Translations under genes and position numbers: made by a program | Shown here: positions 18,774 through 27,514 of the stretch, piece by piece | How positions within the stretch are numbered: the stretch's first letter is position 1 | Layout: every line of letters starts with the position of its first letter | Assembly (NCBI GenBank): GCA_036263655.1 | Contig: DATAGP010000013.1 | Coordinates: 62,001-126,000, forward strand | DNA from: Schlegelella_A sp036263655 | GTDB lineage: Bacteria > Pseudomonadota > Gammaproteobacteria > Burkholderiales > Burkholderiaceae_C | DNA: 64,000 nt | Direction of reading: 5' to 3' | Notes under the pieces: generated by a model | The model's database searches: none | What the model was told of the DNA's origin: nothing | Seen by the model: only the letters and a program-made list of their open reading frames with translations

Positions 18774-19513
18774 CGCACCCGAAAGAACTTCCGCTCGCCT
18801 CGCTGCAGTTCTACGCCACGGCTCCCTACCCGTGCAGCTACCTCCCGGGGCGGATGGCCCGCTCGCAGGTCGCGACGCCCAGCCATCTCATCCATGCCGA
18901 CGCGTACTCGGGCCTGGTCGCCAACGGCTTCCGGCGGAGCGGCATGTTCACGTACCGGCCGTATTGCGACGGCTGCCGCGCCTGCCTGCCCCTGCGGGTG
19001 CCGGTCGCGACCTTCAAGCCCACCCGCAGCCAGCGCCGGGCAGCCCGCGCGCACGGGCATCTCGAGGCGCGGGTGTTGCGCCTGTGCTTCGTCCCCGAGC
19101 ACTACCAGCTCTACCTGCGCTACCAGGCCGGCCGCCACATCGGCGGCGGCATGGACCACGACTCGATCGACCAGTACACCCAGTTCCTGCTGCAGAGCCG
19201 CGTCAACTCGCGCCTGGTCGAGTTCCGCGAGCCCTCGGCCGACGGACAGGGCGCGCTGAAGATGGTGTCGATCCTGGACATCCTGAACGACGGCCTCTCG
19301 GCCGTGTACACATTCTTCGAGCCCGAGCCGAAGACCAGCTACGGCACCTACAACGTGCTCTGGCAGATCGAGCAGACGAAGCTGCTCGGCCTGCCTCATG
19401 TCTATCTCGGCTACTGGATCAACGGCAGCGGCAAGATGGCCTACAAGGCCCAGTTCGGGCCGCACGAGCTGCTCGAAGGCGGCGAGTGGCAGCCCGCGAA
19501 ATCCCATCCCTAA
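18770..19513 (+). CDS. bpt: Aspartate/glutamate leucyltransferase (arginyltransferase-like, Bpt)
   Basis: A 247-residue ATE-family enzyme that adds Leu to N-terminal Asp or Glu. Diagnostic are PCSYLPG, FRRSGMFTYRPYCDGCRAC (the conserved cysteine cluster), RHIGGGM and LGYWINGSGKMAYKA. GTG 18770, overlapping the aat stop, gives the usual N-terminus THPKELPL. Adjacent aat-bpt is the common proteobacterial arrangement for the N-degron pathway. Confidence 0.95.
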   Translation: MTHPKELPLASLQFYATAPYPCSYLPGRMARSQVATPSHLIHADAYSGLVANGFRRSGMFTYRPYCDGCRACLPLRVPVATFKPTRSQRRAARAHGHLEARVLRLCFVPEHYQLYLRYQAGRHIGGGMDHDSIDQYTQFLLQSRVNSRLVEFREPSADGQGALKMVSILDILNDGLSAVYTFFEPEPKTSYGTYNVLWQIEQTKLLGLPHVYLGYWINGSGKMAYKAQFGPHELLEGGEWQPAKSHP

Positions 19514-19529
19514 CGGCGCAGGCTCGAAC

Positions 19530-20009
19530 ATGGACTTCAACGTCACCCGTGAACAGTGGGTCGATCGCTTCGCGATCCGCTTCAGCCAGCTCGACCCTGG
19601 CGCCGAGCCGACGGCCTTCGTGGCGCTCGCCAGCGGGCTCTGGGAGACGCTCGGCCAGGTCGCGCCGGAGACGGCCGCCGAGAGCGAATACGCGGTGCGC
19701 AGCGGCGGCCTGAGCGGCCATGCGCCGTTCGAGAGCACGCATGTCTTCACCGGCGACGGCCACTTCGAGCAGACCGAGCGCATCCCGGTCGAGCGCATCC
19801 AGGCCGAGGGCGAGTACGTGCGCGACAACGACGAGTGGATCGCCCGGTGCGTGCGCCGCGTTCTGGAGCTCGACCCGCTCATCAAGGCCGACGAAGCCGC
19901 GCGCTCCGTGACCGATCTGGCGGCCCTCGACCGCTGGCGGATGATGAAGCCGGAAGCGGCCGCCGAGCAGCTGTACTCGCCGATCACGATCAAGCCGCGC
20001 CCGGACTGA
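19530..20009 (+). CDS. Hypothetical acidic protein downstream of bpt
   Basis: A 159-residue soluble, acidic protein starting 16 bases after bpt, hence probably in the same operon. It begins MDFNVTREQWVDRFAIRF and contains LWETLGQVAPE, HVFTGDGHFEQ and a helical end with RWRMMKPEAAAEQLY. No signal peptide, cysteine motif or membrane segment is seen. I do not recognise the family. Confidence 0.65.
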   Translation: MDFNVTREQWVDRFAIRFSQLDPGAEPTAFVALASGLWETLGQVAPETAAESEYAVRSGGLSGHAPFESTHVFTGDGHFEQTERIPVERIQAEGEYVRDNDEWIARCVRRVLELDPLIKADEAARSVTDLAALDRWRMMKPEAAAEQLYSPITIKPRPD

Positions 20010-20035
20010 CGGACGCGAGAGCGGCGCCGTCCGTC
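20008..20035 (+). terminator. Stem-loop at the end of the aat-bpt operon
   Basis: GACGGACG at 20008-20015 pairs perfectly with CGTCCGTC at 20028-20035 across a 12-base loop. The left arm begins inside the stop codon of the preceding gene. There is no T run behind it, so it may be a weak or Rho-assisted terminator. Confidence 0.4.
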
Positions 20036-20133
20036 CGCTCGGCGCGCACGATCCCGGGCTCGGGGGGTTCGGACGCGGGGGTGGCCCTCCCTAGAGTCGC
20101 GGCCATCGCGCAAGCGCCACCGTGGTCCGCACC

Positions 20134-20814
20134 ATGTCCAAGAACCTCCTCGGCTCGCTCGTCCTCGCCGGCTTCGTCACCGCAGCGACACAGGCCGAGG
20201 CCGCGAACGTCACCTTCACGGGCTTCGCGCACGGCTCGGAGACCGTCCAGTACTCGCTGAGCGGGAGCAACGGCGCCAAGAGCGGGTCGGTCTCCGCCGG
20301 CGGTTTCGCGACCATCCTCGACGGCGGGCCCACCTTCGAGACCTACTGCGTCGACCTGTACCAGACGATCTCGTTCGGCGTTCTCTATCCCGAATACACC
20401 GGGCCGAACACCACCCATGGCTTCAACAACGCGAACGCCTACGCGGACCTCAGCCGGCTGTACGCACGCGCCGGGGCGGTGGGCAACTCGATCGCCGAGG
20501 CGGCATTCCAGATTGCCGTCTGGGAGATCGCGTACGAGAAGTCCACCAACGCCTACAACCTCGCCAGCGGCGATGCGGTGTTCTTCGGCGGCACCGCGGC
20601 GACCGCTGCGCTCGGCCTGGCGACGACGTGGTTGACGTCGCTCGGCGGCCCCGGCCCGCTGGTCCAGGTGCTGGAGAGCCGTACGCATCAGGACATGATC
20701 TTCGCCACGCCAGTCCCCGAACCGGAGACCTACGCCCTGTTCCTGGCCGGCCTCGGCGCGGTGGGCTTCATGACGCGCCGCCGCGCGACGCAGGAGCGTC
20801 ACCTCAGCGCTTGA
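20134..20814 (+). CDS. PEP-CTERM sorting-domain protein
   Basis: A 226-residue exported protein. Residues 1-23 are a signal peptide (ending QAEA). The C-terminus has the sorting signal: PEPETYALFLAGLGAVGF followed by RRRA, that is PEP motif, hydrophobic helix and basic tail. Such proteins are cleaved by an exosortase (XrtA type) and often end up in exopolysaccharide matrix. The body has the TYCVDLYQTI and AEAAFQIAVWEIAYE segments typical of a known PEP-CTERM subgroup. No exosortase gene lies in the window. GTG 20122 is an alternative start. Confidence 0.88.
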   Translation: MSKNLLGSLVLAGFVTAATQAEAANVTFTGFAHGSETVQYSLSGSNGAKSGSVSAGGFATILDGGPTFETYCVDLYQTISFGVLYPEYTGPNTTHGFNNANAYADLSRLYARAGAVGNSIAEAAFQIAVWEIAYEKSTNAYNLASGDAVFFGGTAATAALGLATTWLTSLGGPGPLVQVLESRTHQDMIFATPVPEPETYALFLAGLGAVGFMTRRRATQERHLSA

Positions 20815-21067
20815 AGAGGCTGTCGAACAAGTCCCCAGGGATCGAATCGGTCTCGTCGCTGACCTCGACGCCGTTCAGCAGGTCCCAGCTCGAGCCGCGC
20901 CAGTCGGGCACCGCCGCGGGCTTGAGGATGCGCGCCGGGCCCTCGGGCTCGGGCGGCGCCTCCGGCACCGTCGGATCCAGGTCGACTGCGATCGGGCCCT
21001 GTGATTGCGGCGCCGCCGACCGCGAACGGCCGTCCGACGCTGCACTCCCCTGCTTGCCGATCCTCAT
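20804..21067 (-). CDS. Small hypothetical protein
   Basis: An 87-residue protein starting MRIGKQGSAAS, Pro- and Glu-rich in the middle and ending with PDWRGSSWDLLNG and an acidic helix (DLFDSLFKR). It overlaps the 3' end of the PEP-CTERM gene by 11 bases tail to tail. The aromatic C-terminal motif looks like a short linear docking sequence, but I do not recognise the family. Confidence 0.5.
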   Translation of the reverse strand: MRIGKQGSAASDGRSRSAAPQSQGPIAVDLDPTVPEAPPEPEGPARILKPAAVPDWRGSSWDLLNGVEVSDETDSIPGDLFDSLFKR

Positions 21068-21107
21068 GTCCTAAACATCTTATCGCCGCTTCGGAGCCCC
21101 TGTCGTT

Positions 21108-22409
21108 TCAGAACGAAACCGGCATTCGCACCGTCAGCGTCACGTCCGGGGTATCGCGCGTGAGTCCGGCCCCCAGCGAGACGTTGAGCGTCTTGTTGTC
21201 GCCGAGGCGGTACGAGTAGCCGAGCAGGAGCGTCCCGAGCTGGACGCGGACCGACTCGGCCGCGAGCTGGCCGCTGACTTTCGTCTTGCCGACCGATGCA
21301 TGGTCGTAGCCAATGCTGAAGGACGACCGCTCGTTGATTCCGAGGCCCATCCCGAAGTTGAAGCCGAAGATCCCGCCCGGCGCCACGCGGCCCAGGAACT
21401 CGTCGCCCGTGTCGGTACGCCGCGAAACGTTGCTCCGGGCGAAGGTGTGGAGATAGCTCACGGTGCCGAAGAAGACGGCCGGGTCCGAGGGGTACAGCAC
21501 CGTCACCGCCGGCTGCAGGCCGTAGAAGCCGGACCCGGTGGGCAGCTCGGTCTGGATGCCGTCGTTGCGGAAGCCGATGACGCTCTTCGAGGTCTCGACT
21601 TCGAAGGGGTCCTTGCCGGTGCGCGACTTGAAGCGCAGGCTGCCGATGAAGTACGGCTTGTCGATGCCACCGTCGTTGAACTGGTAGCGCCCGGTGAGCT
21701 CGATGTCGCCGAGCCCGTGCCCGCGTGAATCGAAGATCGTCGAGTCCGTCGCCGCACCCTGCAGGAATTCGCGTCCGACGCCAGTGTCCGAGCGATAGAC
21801 GTAGGGGATCTTCGCCTCGAGCTCCAGGCGGTTGCTCACGCCGAAGCGGCCCGTCAGCGCTCCGGTGAGCGTCGTGCGGCGCACCTCGCGGATGTCGATC
21901 ACGCCGACGAGGATCGCCGGGATGATGGTGTAGCCGACGAGCGCGACCCGATTGCTCGACGAGTAGGCGTACTGCAGGGAAGGCTCGAGAACGTACTTGC
22001 CGCGCTGCGTCAGCACGCCCGGCTGCTCGAAGATGGGCGCGACCTCGGGGCGCCGCGACGCCTCGTCAGGTGCCTGGCCGACCGGGGCGGGCCCCTGCGC
22101 CTGTCCCTGCCCCTGCGCGACCTGCGTCCCCGGGCTCGCCGCCGCGCCCGTGCCGCCGCGCACGCCCCCCAGGGACTCTGCGTTCAGGGCCTTGCGCATC
22201 TCGTTCAGGCTCGCCTCCTGTTCGGCGAGAGCCCGCTTGAGGGCGTCGAGTCGTCGCGTCTGCTCGTCGATCTGCCGCTTCAGGGCGCCGAGTCGCTCGC
22301 CGCCATCGTCCGGTGGAGCCTGGCCTTGCGCCGCGGCATGCATCCCCGCGATCGCCAACGTCGAGCAGCCGATGGCACGCACGCACGAAAAACGATGTCG
22401 TTTGTCCAC
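21108..22409 (-). CDS. FapF-like outer-membrane protein: coiled coil plus beta-barrel
   Basis: A 433-residue secreted/outer-membrane protein. GTG 22409, 7-8 bases behind a GGAGG site, gives a signal peptide ending near HAAAQ. Residues about 35-75 are a heptad coiled coil (LGALKRQIDEQTRRLDALKR and on). A Gly/Gln/Pro linker follows, then about 280 residues of alternating beta strands (VLEPSLQYAYSS, LELEAKIPYVYR, GLGDIELTGRYQF) ending in an aromatic residue (MPVSF), as outer-membrane barrels do. Coiled coil plus barrel is the FapF design, the pore for functional-amyloid export; the barrel resembles the phenol-degradation meta-pathway porin family. It diverges from the sigma-54 regulator that precedes the amyloid-like genes. 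Confidence 0.72.
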   Translation of the reverse strand: MDKRHRFSCVRAIGCSTLAIAGMHAAAQGQAPPDDGGERLGALKRQIDEQTRRLDALKRALAEQEASLNEMRKALNAESLGGVRGGTGAAASPGTQVAQGQGQAQGPAPVGQAPDEASRRPEVAPIFEQPGVLTQRGKYVLEPSLQYAYSSSNRVALVGYTIIPAILVGVIDIREVRRTTLTGALTGRFGVSNRLELEAKIPYVYRSDTGVGREFLQGAATDSTIFDSRGHGLGDIELTGRYQFNDGGIDKPYFIGSLRFKSRTGKDPFEVETSKSVIGFRNDGIQTELPTGSGFYGLQPAVTVLYPSDPAVFFGTVSYLHTFARSNVSRRTDTGDEFLGRVAPGGIFGFNFGMGLGINERSSFSIGYDHASVGKTKVSGQLAAESVRVQLGTLLLGYSYRLGDNKTLNVSLGAGLTRDTPDVTLTVRMPVSF

Positions 22410-22603
22410 AAGGAGCCTCCCCGGAGCGCAGTGTCGTGCGGCATCGATCGGCACGCACTAGTGACATCTCTCCCCATGACTGAGGGGTGCCGGTCCTTCC
22501 AATGGCCGGACCGTTCACGTAAGGTCATGTGCAACAAGGTGTGACCTCGAACAAGAAGGGAGTGGAGCCGCGGCGGCCTGGACGTCGCCGACGGAGCGTT
22601 CGA

Positions 22604-23941
22604 GTGAAAAGAAGAGTTCTTTGCATCGGCACGCACGCGCTGGCCGAACCGCTCATCGACGCGCTCGACGAGGCTGGGTGGGATGCGCAGCTCGTGGGCA
22701 ACCTGCCGGCGGCGCGCCGTTGGTTGGCGGAGAACAAGGTCCTCGTCGGGGTACTCCTCCAGGCGGAGCCCACGGCGCCGGAGTGCACCGCCCTCGATGC
22801 CTTTCTGGCCGCGCATCCCGACATGGAGTGGGTCGGCTGCTTCGGCGCCGCTGCGCTGCAGCTGCCCAGCTGCCGCGATCTCGTCCTCACCTACCTGTTC
22901 GACCACCACACGCTGCCGCTCGACCTTCCCCGCGTGCTCGACTGCGTCGGCCATGCGCACGGGCGGGCGATGCTGCATCGGGTTGCCGGCGACGCCGGCA
23001 GCCGGCCCGGCGAAGAGCACATCATCGGGCGCAGCCCGGCCATGACCGAGCTGTTGCGGCAGGTCCGGCGCATCGCCCGCACCGGCGCGCCGGTCCTGAT
23101 CCAGGGCGAGAGCGGCAGCGGCAAGGAGCTCATCGCCCAGTTGCTGCACCGCAATTCGGCGCGGGCGGGCGGCCCCTTCGTCGCCGTGAACTGCGCTGCC
23201 ATCCAGGCCACCCTGATCCAGTCGGAGCTGTTCGGCCACGAACGTGGCGCCTTCACCGGCGCGGTGTCCGAAAAGCGCGGGTTGTTCGAGACGGCGAACA
23301 AGGGCACGCTCTTCCTCGACGAGATCGGCGACCTGTCGCTGGACCTCCAGGCCAACCTGTTGCGCTTCCTCGAGGAAGGAACGATCAACCGCGTGGGCTC
23401 GGAGCGCAGCATCAAGCTCGACGTTCGGGTGCTGGCCGCCACCCATGTCGATCTCGAGCACGCCGTCGCCAGCGGCGCCTTCCGCCACGACCTGTTCTAC
23501 CGCCTGAACGTCGTTCCGCTGCGCGTGATGCCCCTGCGCGAGCGCCGCGAGGACATCGAAGCGCTCGCCCTGTACTTCTTCCAGAAGTTCAGCGCCGAGA
23601 AGAACCCCCGGATCAAGGGCTTCAGCCGCCCGGCGCTCGCCGCCATGGAGGCCTACGCCTGGCCCGGCAACGTGCGCGAGATGATCAACCGGCTGCGACG
23701 CGCCATGATCATGGCCGAGGGCCGCTGCATCCGCCCCGGCGATCTCGGCCTGGAGACGCCGCCTGCCTTCATGCTCGAGAACGTGCTCGACGATGCCCGA
23801 CTGAAGGCGGAGCGGTCGGCGATCGCCTCGACGCTGCAGCGCACCGGCCGCAATGTCGCCGTCGCCGCTCGCCAGCTCGGCGTGTCGCGCATGACGCTCT
23901 ACCGCCTGATGGTCAAGCACGGCATGACGGCTTCGCGATGA
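22604..23941 (+). CDS. Sigma-54-dependent transcriptional activator, VpsR-like
   Basis: A 445-residue enhancer-binding protein. GTG 22604 follows a GGAG site. The N-terminal 130 residues look like a degenerate receiver (VLCIGTHALAEPLIDAL, VGVLLQAE) lacking an evident phospho-Asp, as in VpsR-type regulators. The AAA+ domain has Walker A GESGSGKE, the sigma-54 contact loop GAFTGA, Walker B TLFLDEIGDLS and the arginine-finger region. The C-terminus is a Fis-type helix-turn-helix (VAVAARQLGVSRMTLYRLM). It lies between the FapF-like gene and the fibre-like operon and so probably switches them, perhaps in response to a second messenger. Confidence 0.92.
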   Translation: MKRRVLCIGTHALAEPLIDALDEAGWDAQLVGNLPAARRWLAENKVLVGVLLQAEPTAPECTALDAFLAAHPDMEWVGCFGAAALQLPSCRDLVLTYLFDHHTLPLDLPRVLDCVGHAHGRAMLHRVAGDAGSRPGEEHIIGRSPAMTELLRQVRRIARTGAPVLIQGESGSGKELIAQLLHRNSARAGGPFVAVNCAAIQATLIQSELFGHERGAFTGAVSEKRGLFETANKGTLFLDEIGDLSLDLQANLLRFLEEGTINRVGSERSIKLDVRVLAATHVDLEHAVASGAFRHDLFYRLNVVPLRVMPLRERREDIEALALYFFQKFSAEKNPRIKGFSRPALAAMEAYAWPGNVREMINRLRRAMIMAEGRCIRPGDLGLETPPAFMLENVLDDARLKAERSAIASTLQRTGRNVAVAARQLGVSRMTLYRLMVKHGMTASR

Positions 23942-24259
23942 AGCGCTCTGTGTCCGTGATGTCTCGCGGACGTGACACTTCAGATGAAGGTCTCGTGTCC
24001 GGAAAGCGACTCACCCAAAAGTCGCGAGGGCGATTCCCGCGGCCATCTGAGGGCCTTGGCAAAGCTTACGTGCGATGTCACATGGCTGATGCATGTCGGA
24101 CGGGATGCCGCTGCCCCGTAGGACATGTCTCGCGCGCGTGGGAGCGAAAGTCGTTGCGAATCAAGCCCTTATCGAGACGGCCTCGGTCTTGCAATGCAAG
24201 TCCTTTGGGAGAACCAGTCACGGTCGATCCCACCACCACCAACCTCGAGGAAGCAAACC
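23942..24259 (+). promoter_or_regulatory. Leader region of the fibre-like operon
   Basis: These 318 bases hold no gene. They contain short inverted repeats that could be activator sites: CTTCAGATGAAG near 23979-23990 flanked by GACAC and GTGTC, and CTTGCAATGCAAG at 24188-24200. I looked for a -24/-12 sigma-54 promoter and found only degenerate matches (TTGGCA...TGC near 24056 has the wrong spacing). A GAGGAA ribosome site precedes the ATG at 24260. Confidence 0.35.
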
Positions 24260-26239
24260 ATGAAGAAAACGCTGCTTGCGTCTTCCATCGCCCTGGCACT
24301 GGGTGCGATGGGAACGGCTCAGGCCAATCCAACGAACAACGTCAACAACCCCAATGGGTCGAACACCCAGACGGCCACCGCGACGTCGACGCAGACGGGG
24401 GCCGGACCGAACGCGAACGAGTACTCCACCGCGAGCCAGACGAACGACAGCCGCAACCAGGCGGACAGCCGCAACCAATCGGACAACCGTAACCAGTCCG
24501 ATCAGAACAACAACAAGAGCACGGGCGACAACCGCAACAACCGGGGACGTGTCAACGCCGACGGCTGGGGCACCGCCGCCGCGAACAACGGCAGCACGGC
24601 TTCGGCGACGATGAGCAGCTCCTTCAACACGAGCAAGGCGATCGCCGTCAGCAAGCTGAGCGGCACGGTCAGCAACATCGTCACGCACGGGCTGGGCAAC
24701 AACGCCTACAACACCGGCAACGCCAACGCGGCGGCTGGTGGCAACGGCGGCAACGGCACCGGCGGAAACGCCCAGGGCGGCAACACCACGGGCGGCGCGG
24801 CCGGCAACGGCAGCGGCGCGGTCGGCGGCCCAGGCGGCAACGGCGGCAACGGCGGTTCCGGGGGCGCGGCGAGCAACGGCAGCGCGACCGCGGGCGCATC
24901 GACCAACGGCAGCGCGACGAACGGCAGCTCCAATGCCGGCGACGGCGGCGACGGCGGCAACGCCCGTGGCGCCCGCGGCGGTGACGGCGGCCGGTCCGAC
25001 TCGAGCGGCGGCAACGCCAACGCGAGCAGCGGCAACGCCAATCCGTCGGGCGGCAACACCCGTTCAAGCGGCGGCAGCGCGCTGGCAGGCAACCTGCAAT
25101 CCTCCGGCAAGGCGTCGAGCGAGACGGATTCGGACGGCGGCAACGGCCGGTCCGCGAACGGGTCGTGGGGCGGCAACGGCAAGGGCGCGAACGCCTCGCT
25201 GGGTGGACTCGCCGCGACAGGCCAGAAGTCGAGCACGGATGCCGACGCCGGCGGCAAGGGCAGCGGCGGCAGCGCACTCGCCGGCAGCGGCGCGCGCGGC
25301 GGCAGCAGCTCGGCAGCGGGCGGCGGCGGCGGCGCGAGCGGCGACGGCGGCAATGGCGGCAACGGCGGCAACGGCGGCCAGGGGGGCTCCGGCGTGCCCT
25401 CGGGCGGCGTCGGCGGCTCCGGTGGAGCCGGTGGCGCAGGCGGGACGACGGCGTCCGGCGGCGCGGGCGGCAGCGCGACCAGCACGGCTGGCGCGGGCAC
25501 CTCGGGTGCGGCGACCGGCACGGCCGGCGCGGGCACCGGCACCGGCACGGCGACGGCAGGCGCTTCGAGCAACACCGGAACCACGACCGGCGGCGCAGCC
25601 ACCGGGTCGGCGACCGGCACCGGCGGCGCGGCGACGGGCTCGTCGACCGGCACCGGCGGCGCGGCGACCAGCGGCTCGGCCACGGCGAGCAGCGGCAGCA
25701 ACACCGGCACCGCGACCGGCACGAGCGGCGCGACGACGGCCACGGGCGGCGCAACGACCGGCACGAGCGGCACGGCGACGGCCACCAGCGGCAGCACGAC
25801 CTCGACCGGGGGCGCCGGCGCGGCAGCGACCAACACGGCCGGCAATGCCGGCGGTGGCGGCGCGGCCACGAACGGCAGCGCCACGAACGGCAGCTCGTCG
25901 ACGTCTGCCACCAACGGCAGCGCGACCGGCGGCGGCGGCGCAGTCGGTGCAGCGGGCGCAGCGGGCGGCGCGGGCGGCTCGGGCACGGGCGGAACCGGCG
26001 GCCAGTCGAGCGGCGGCACGACCACGGGCGGCGTCGGCAACGGCGCGACCGGCGGGGTCGGCGGCGCGGGCGGCACCAACACGGTCAACGCGGGAAGCTG
26101 GGCGATGTCCAACACGATGAGCGGAACGGCTCAGTCGGCGGCGGGCATCCTCACCATCGCGCAGACGACCGGCGTGGCCAACCTGGTCCAGCAGAGCGTC
26201 AACGTGCAGGCCAACCTCAACGTGGGTCCGAGGCCGTAA
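24260..26239 (+). CDS. Giant Gly/Asn/Ser/Thr-rich secreted protein, candidate fibre (amyloid) subunit
   Basis: A 659-residue exported protein. Residues 1-22 are a signal peptide (MKKTLLASSIALALGAM... cut after AQA). Residues 23-100 are Asn/Gln/Ser/Thr-rich with SRNQ repeats. About 145-600 are low-complexity Gly-Asn-Gly, Gly-Ala and Thr-Gly repeats (GGNGGNGG, GTGGAATG). The last 55 residues are a distinct conserved-looking tail with WAMSNTMSGTAQ and IAQTTGVANLVQQSVNVQ. There are no cysteines. Composition and the I.Q..G..N...Q spacing recall curli/Fap amyloid repeats. With a C39 peptidase and FapF-like pore nearby, it is best read as an exported matrix fibre. A strong terminator follows directly. 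Confidence 0.7.
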   Translation: MKKTLLASSIALALGAMGTAQANPTNNVNNPNGSNTQTATATSTQTGAGPNANEYSTASQTNDSRNQADSRNQSDNRNQSDQNNNKSTGDNRNNRGRVNADGWGTAAANNGSTASATMSSSFNTSKAIAVSKLSGTVSNIVTHGLGNNAYNTGNANAAAGGNGGNGTGGNAQGGNTTGGAAGNGSGAVGGPGGNGGNGGSGGAASNGSATAGASTNGSATNGSSNAGDGGDGGNARGARGGDGGRSDSSGGNANASSGNANPSGGNTRSSGGSALAGNLQSSGKASSETDSDGGNGRSANGSWGGNGKGANASLGGLAATGQKSSTDADAGGKGSGGSALAGSGARGGSSSAAGGGGGASGDGGNGGNGGNGGQGGSGVPSGGVGGSGGAGGAGGTTASGGAGGSATSTAGAGTSGAATGTAGAGTGTGTATAGASSNTGTTTGGAATGSATGTGGAATGSSTGTGGAATSGSATASSGSNTGTATGTSGATTATGGATTGTSGTATATSGSTTSTGGAGAAATNTAGNAGGGGAATNGSATNGSSSTSATNGSATGGGGAVGAAGAAGGAGGSGTGGTGGQSSGGTTTGGVGNGATGGVGGAGGTNTVNAGSWAMSNTMSGTAQSAAGILTIAQTTGVANLVQQSVNVQANLNVGPRP

Positions 26240-26249
26240 CGAAGGCAGG

Positions 26250-26285
26250 CGCCGGGGACGGCCTGGTCGGCGTCCCCGGCGTTTC
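26250..26285 (+). terminator. Intercistronic intrinsic terminator/attenuator
   Basis: CGCCGGGGACG (26250-26260) and CGTCCCCGGCG (26271-26281) form a perfect 11-bp GC-rich stem with a 10-base loop, followed by TTTCT. It lies between the giant repeat gene and the three genes downstream. It should reduce read-through, giving more of the structural protein than of the processing proteins. Confidence 0.75.
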
Positions 26286-26309
26286 TCCTAGCGAGAAGAA
26301 GGAAAAGAC

Positions 26310-26807
26310 ATGTCACATGCATATCGCCGGGCGCTGGCCACGGCCCTCGTCCTGGCGTTCACGTTGGGCGGCGCAGTCGCTGCCGACGAGCAGACACCCC
26401 GTGTCGCGGCGGCTCAGGCGGCGACACCCACCGCGGTGCAGGCCGCGGCAGAACGTGCGGCGGCACCCGAGGCAGCCCAAGCACCGGCTCCGGCCGCGGC
26501 CCAGCCCGCTGTCGCGCCGGAGCCGACGGCTCGGTCCTCCGCTTCGAAGACGGCGACACCCCTGCTGGCCCTCAAGCCGGTCGACCCCAAGACGCTTTCC
26601 GGCCGCCGAGGCGGCGCCGACGTCCTCAACGACATGAAGCTGAGGGGCGTGGTCTCGGACAACCGGGCGGTCAACGTGACCACCGGCAACAACGTCATCT
26701 CGGATGGCGCCTTCGCAGGCACGACCGGCCTGCCCATGGTGGTCCAGAACACAGGCAACAACGTGCTCATCCAGAACGCGACGATCGTCAACGTCCAGGT
26801 GAAGTGA
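26310..26807 (+). CDS. Secreted protein with Q..G..N...Q C-terminal motif (FapE/FapA-like candidate)
   Basis: A 165-residue exported protein; signal peptide 1-24 (GGAVAA). The next 80 residues are Ala/Pro/Gln-rich and disordered. The C-terminal 60 hold VVSDNRAVNVTTGNNVISDG and then VVQNTGNNVLIQNATIVNVQ, close in pattern to the tail of the giant protein upstream. An AAGGA site precedes ATG 26310. It lies between the terminator and the C39 peptidase gene. A minor subunit, nucleator or chaperone of the fibre is the likely role; exact Fap equivalence is inference. Confidence 0.7.
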   Translation: MSHAYRRALATALVLAFTLGGAVAADEQTPRVAAAQAATPTAVQAAAERAAAPEAAQAPAPAAAQPAVAPEPTARSSASKTATPLLALKPVDPKTLSGRRGGADVLNDMKLRGVVSDNRAVNVTTGNNVISDGAFAGTTGLPMVVQNTGNNVLIQNATIVNVQVK

Positions 26808-26817
26808 CGCCGTCGCG

Positions 26818-27504
26818 ATGAAGAAGACGACGGCTCTTCTCGCCTTCCTGGCGGGCCTGCATGCGAGCGAGTCGCTCGCCGGCTCGGTCGAGCTCCCGTT
26901 CCAGATCGGCGGGGCCTTCTCCGTGCCTGCCACGAGCCTCAAGGAAGCGCGCTACAGCACGATGGTGCGCCAGCAGTACGACTTCAGCTGCGGCTCGGCC
27001 GCGCTGTCGACGCTGCTCACCCATCACTACCGCTTCCCGGTCGACGAGCAGGCGGTGTTCGAAGGCATGTTCGCGCACGGAGACCAGGAGAAGATCCGCC
27101 GCGAAGGCTTTTCGCTGCTCGACATGAAGCGCTATCTCGAGGCCAACGGCTTCGAGGCGAACGGCTTCGAGGCTTCGCTGGACACCCTCGCCGGCGCAGG
27201 CATCCCGGCCATCGTCCTGATCAACGAGCGCGGCTACAACCACTTCGTCGTGATCAAGGGAATCCGTGGCCACCGCATCCTGGTCGGGGATCCGTCCGGA
27301 GGCACGCGCGCCGTCCCCCGGTCGACGTTCGAGGCGATGTGGGTGAACCAGATCCTCTTCGTGATCAGCAACCGGCAGGATCGCGCCGGATTCAACCTGG
27401 CCTCGGACTGGCGAATCGCCGTTCAGGCTCCGCTCGGCAACGGCATCAGCCGCGACGGCCTGGGCGGCATCGTGATCCCCAAGCACGGCTCGTCCGACTT
27501 CTGA
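26818..27504 (+). CDS. C39-type cysteine peptidase, FapD-like
   Basis: A 228-residue exported peptidase of the bacteriocin-processing C39 fold without an ABC transporter. Signal peptide 1-21. The triad is visible: Cys58 in QQYDFSCGSAAL with Gln52/53 for the oxyanion hole, His142 in GYNHFVVIKG, and Asp158 in VGDPSGG. Stand-alone periplasmic C39 peptidases are hallmarks of Fap operons (FapD). A local tandem duplication yields EANGFEANGFEA at about 108-119. It starts 10 bases after the preceding gene and ends 10 bases before the next, so co-transcription is clear. Confidence 0.85.
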   Translation: MKKTTALLAFLAGLHASESLAGSVELPFQIGGAFSVPATSLKEARYSTMVRQQYDFSCGSAALSTLLTHHYRFPVDEQAVFEGMFAHGDQEKIRREGFSLLDMKRYLEANGFEANGFEASLDTLAGAGIPAIVLINERGYNHFVVIKGIRGHRILVGDPSGGTRAVPRSTFEAMWVNQILFVISNRQDRAGFNLASDWRIAVQAPLGNGISRDGLGGIVIPKHGSSDF

Positions 27505-27514
27505 CGGAGCAGAC

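Noticed and set aside
24040..24075. Possible sigma-54 promoter before the giant repeat gene (TTGGCA...TGC)
   Set aside because: GG to GC spacing is 12, not 10, so the match does not hold.
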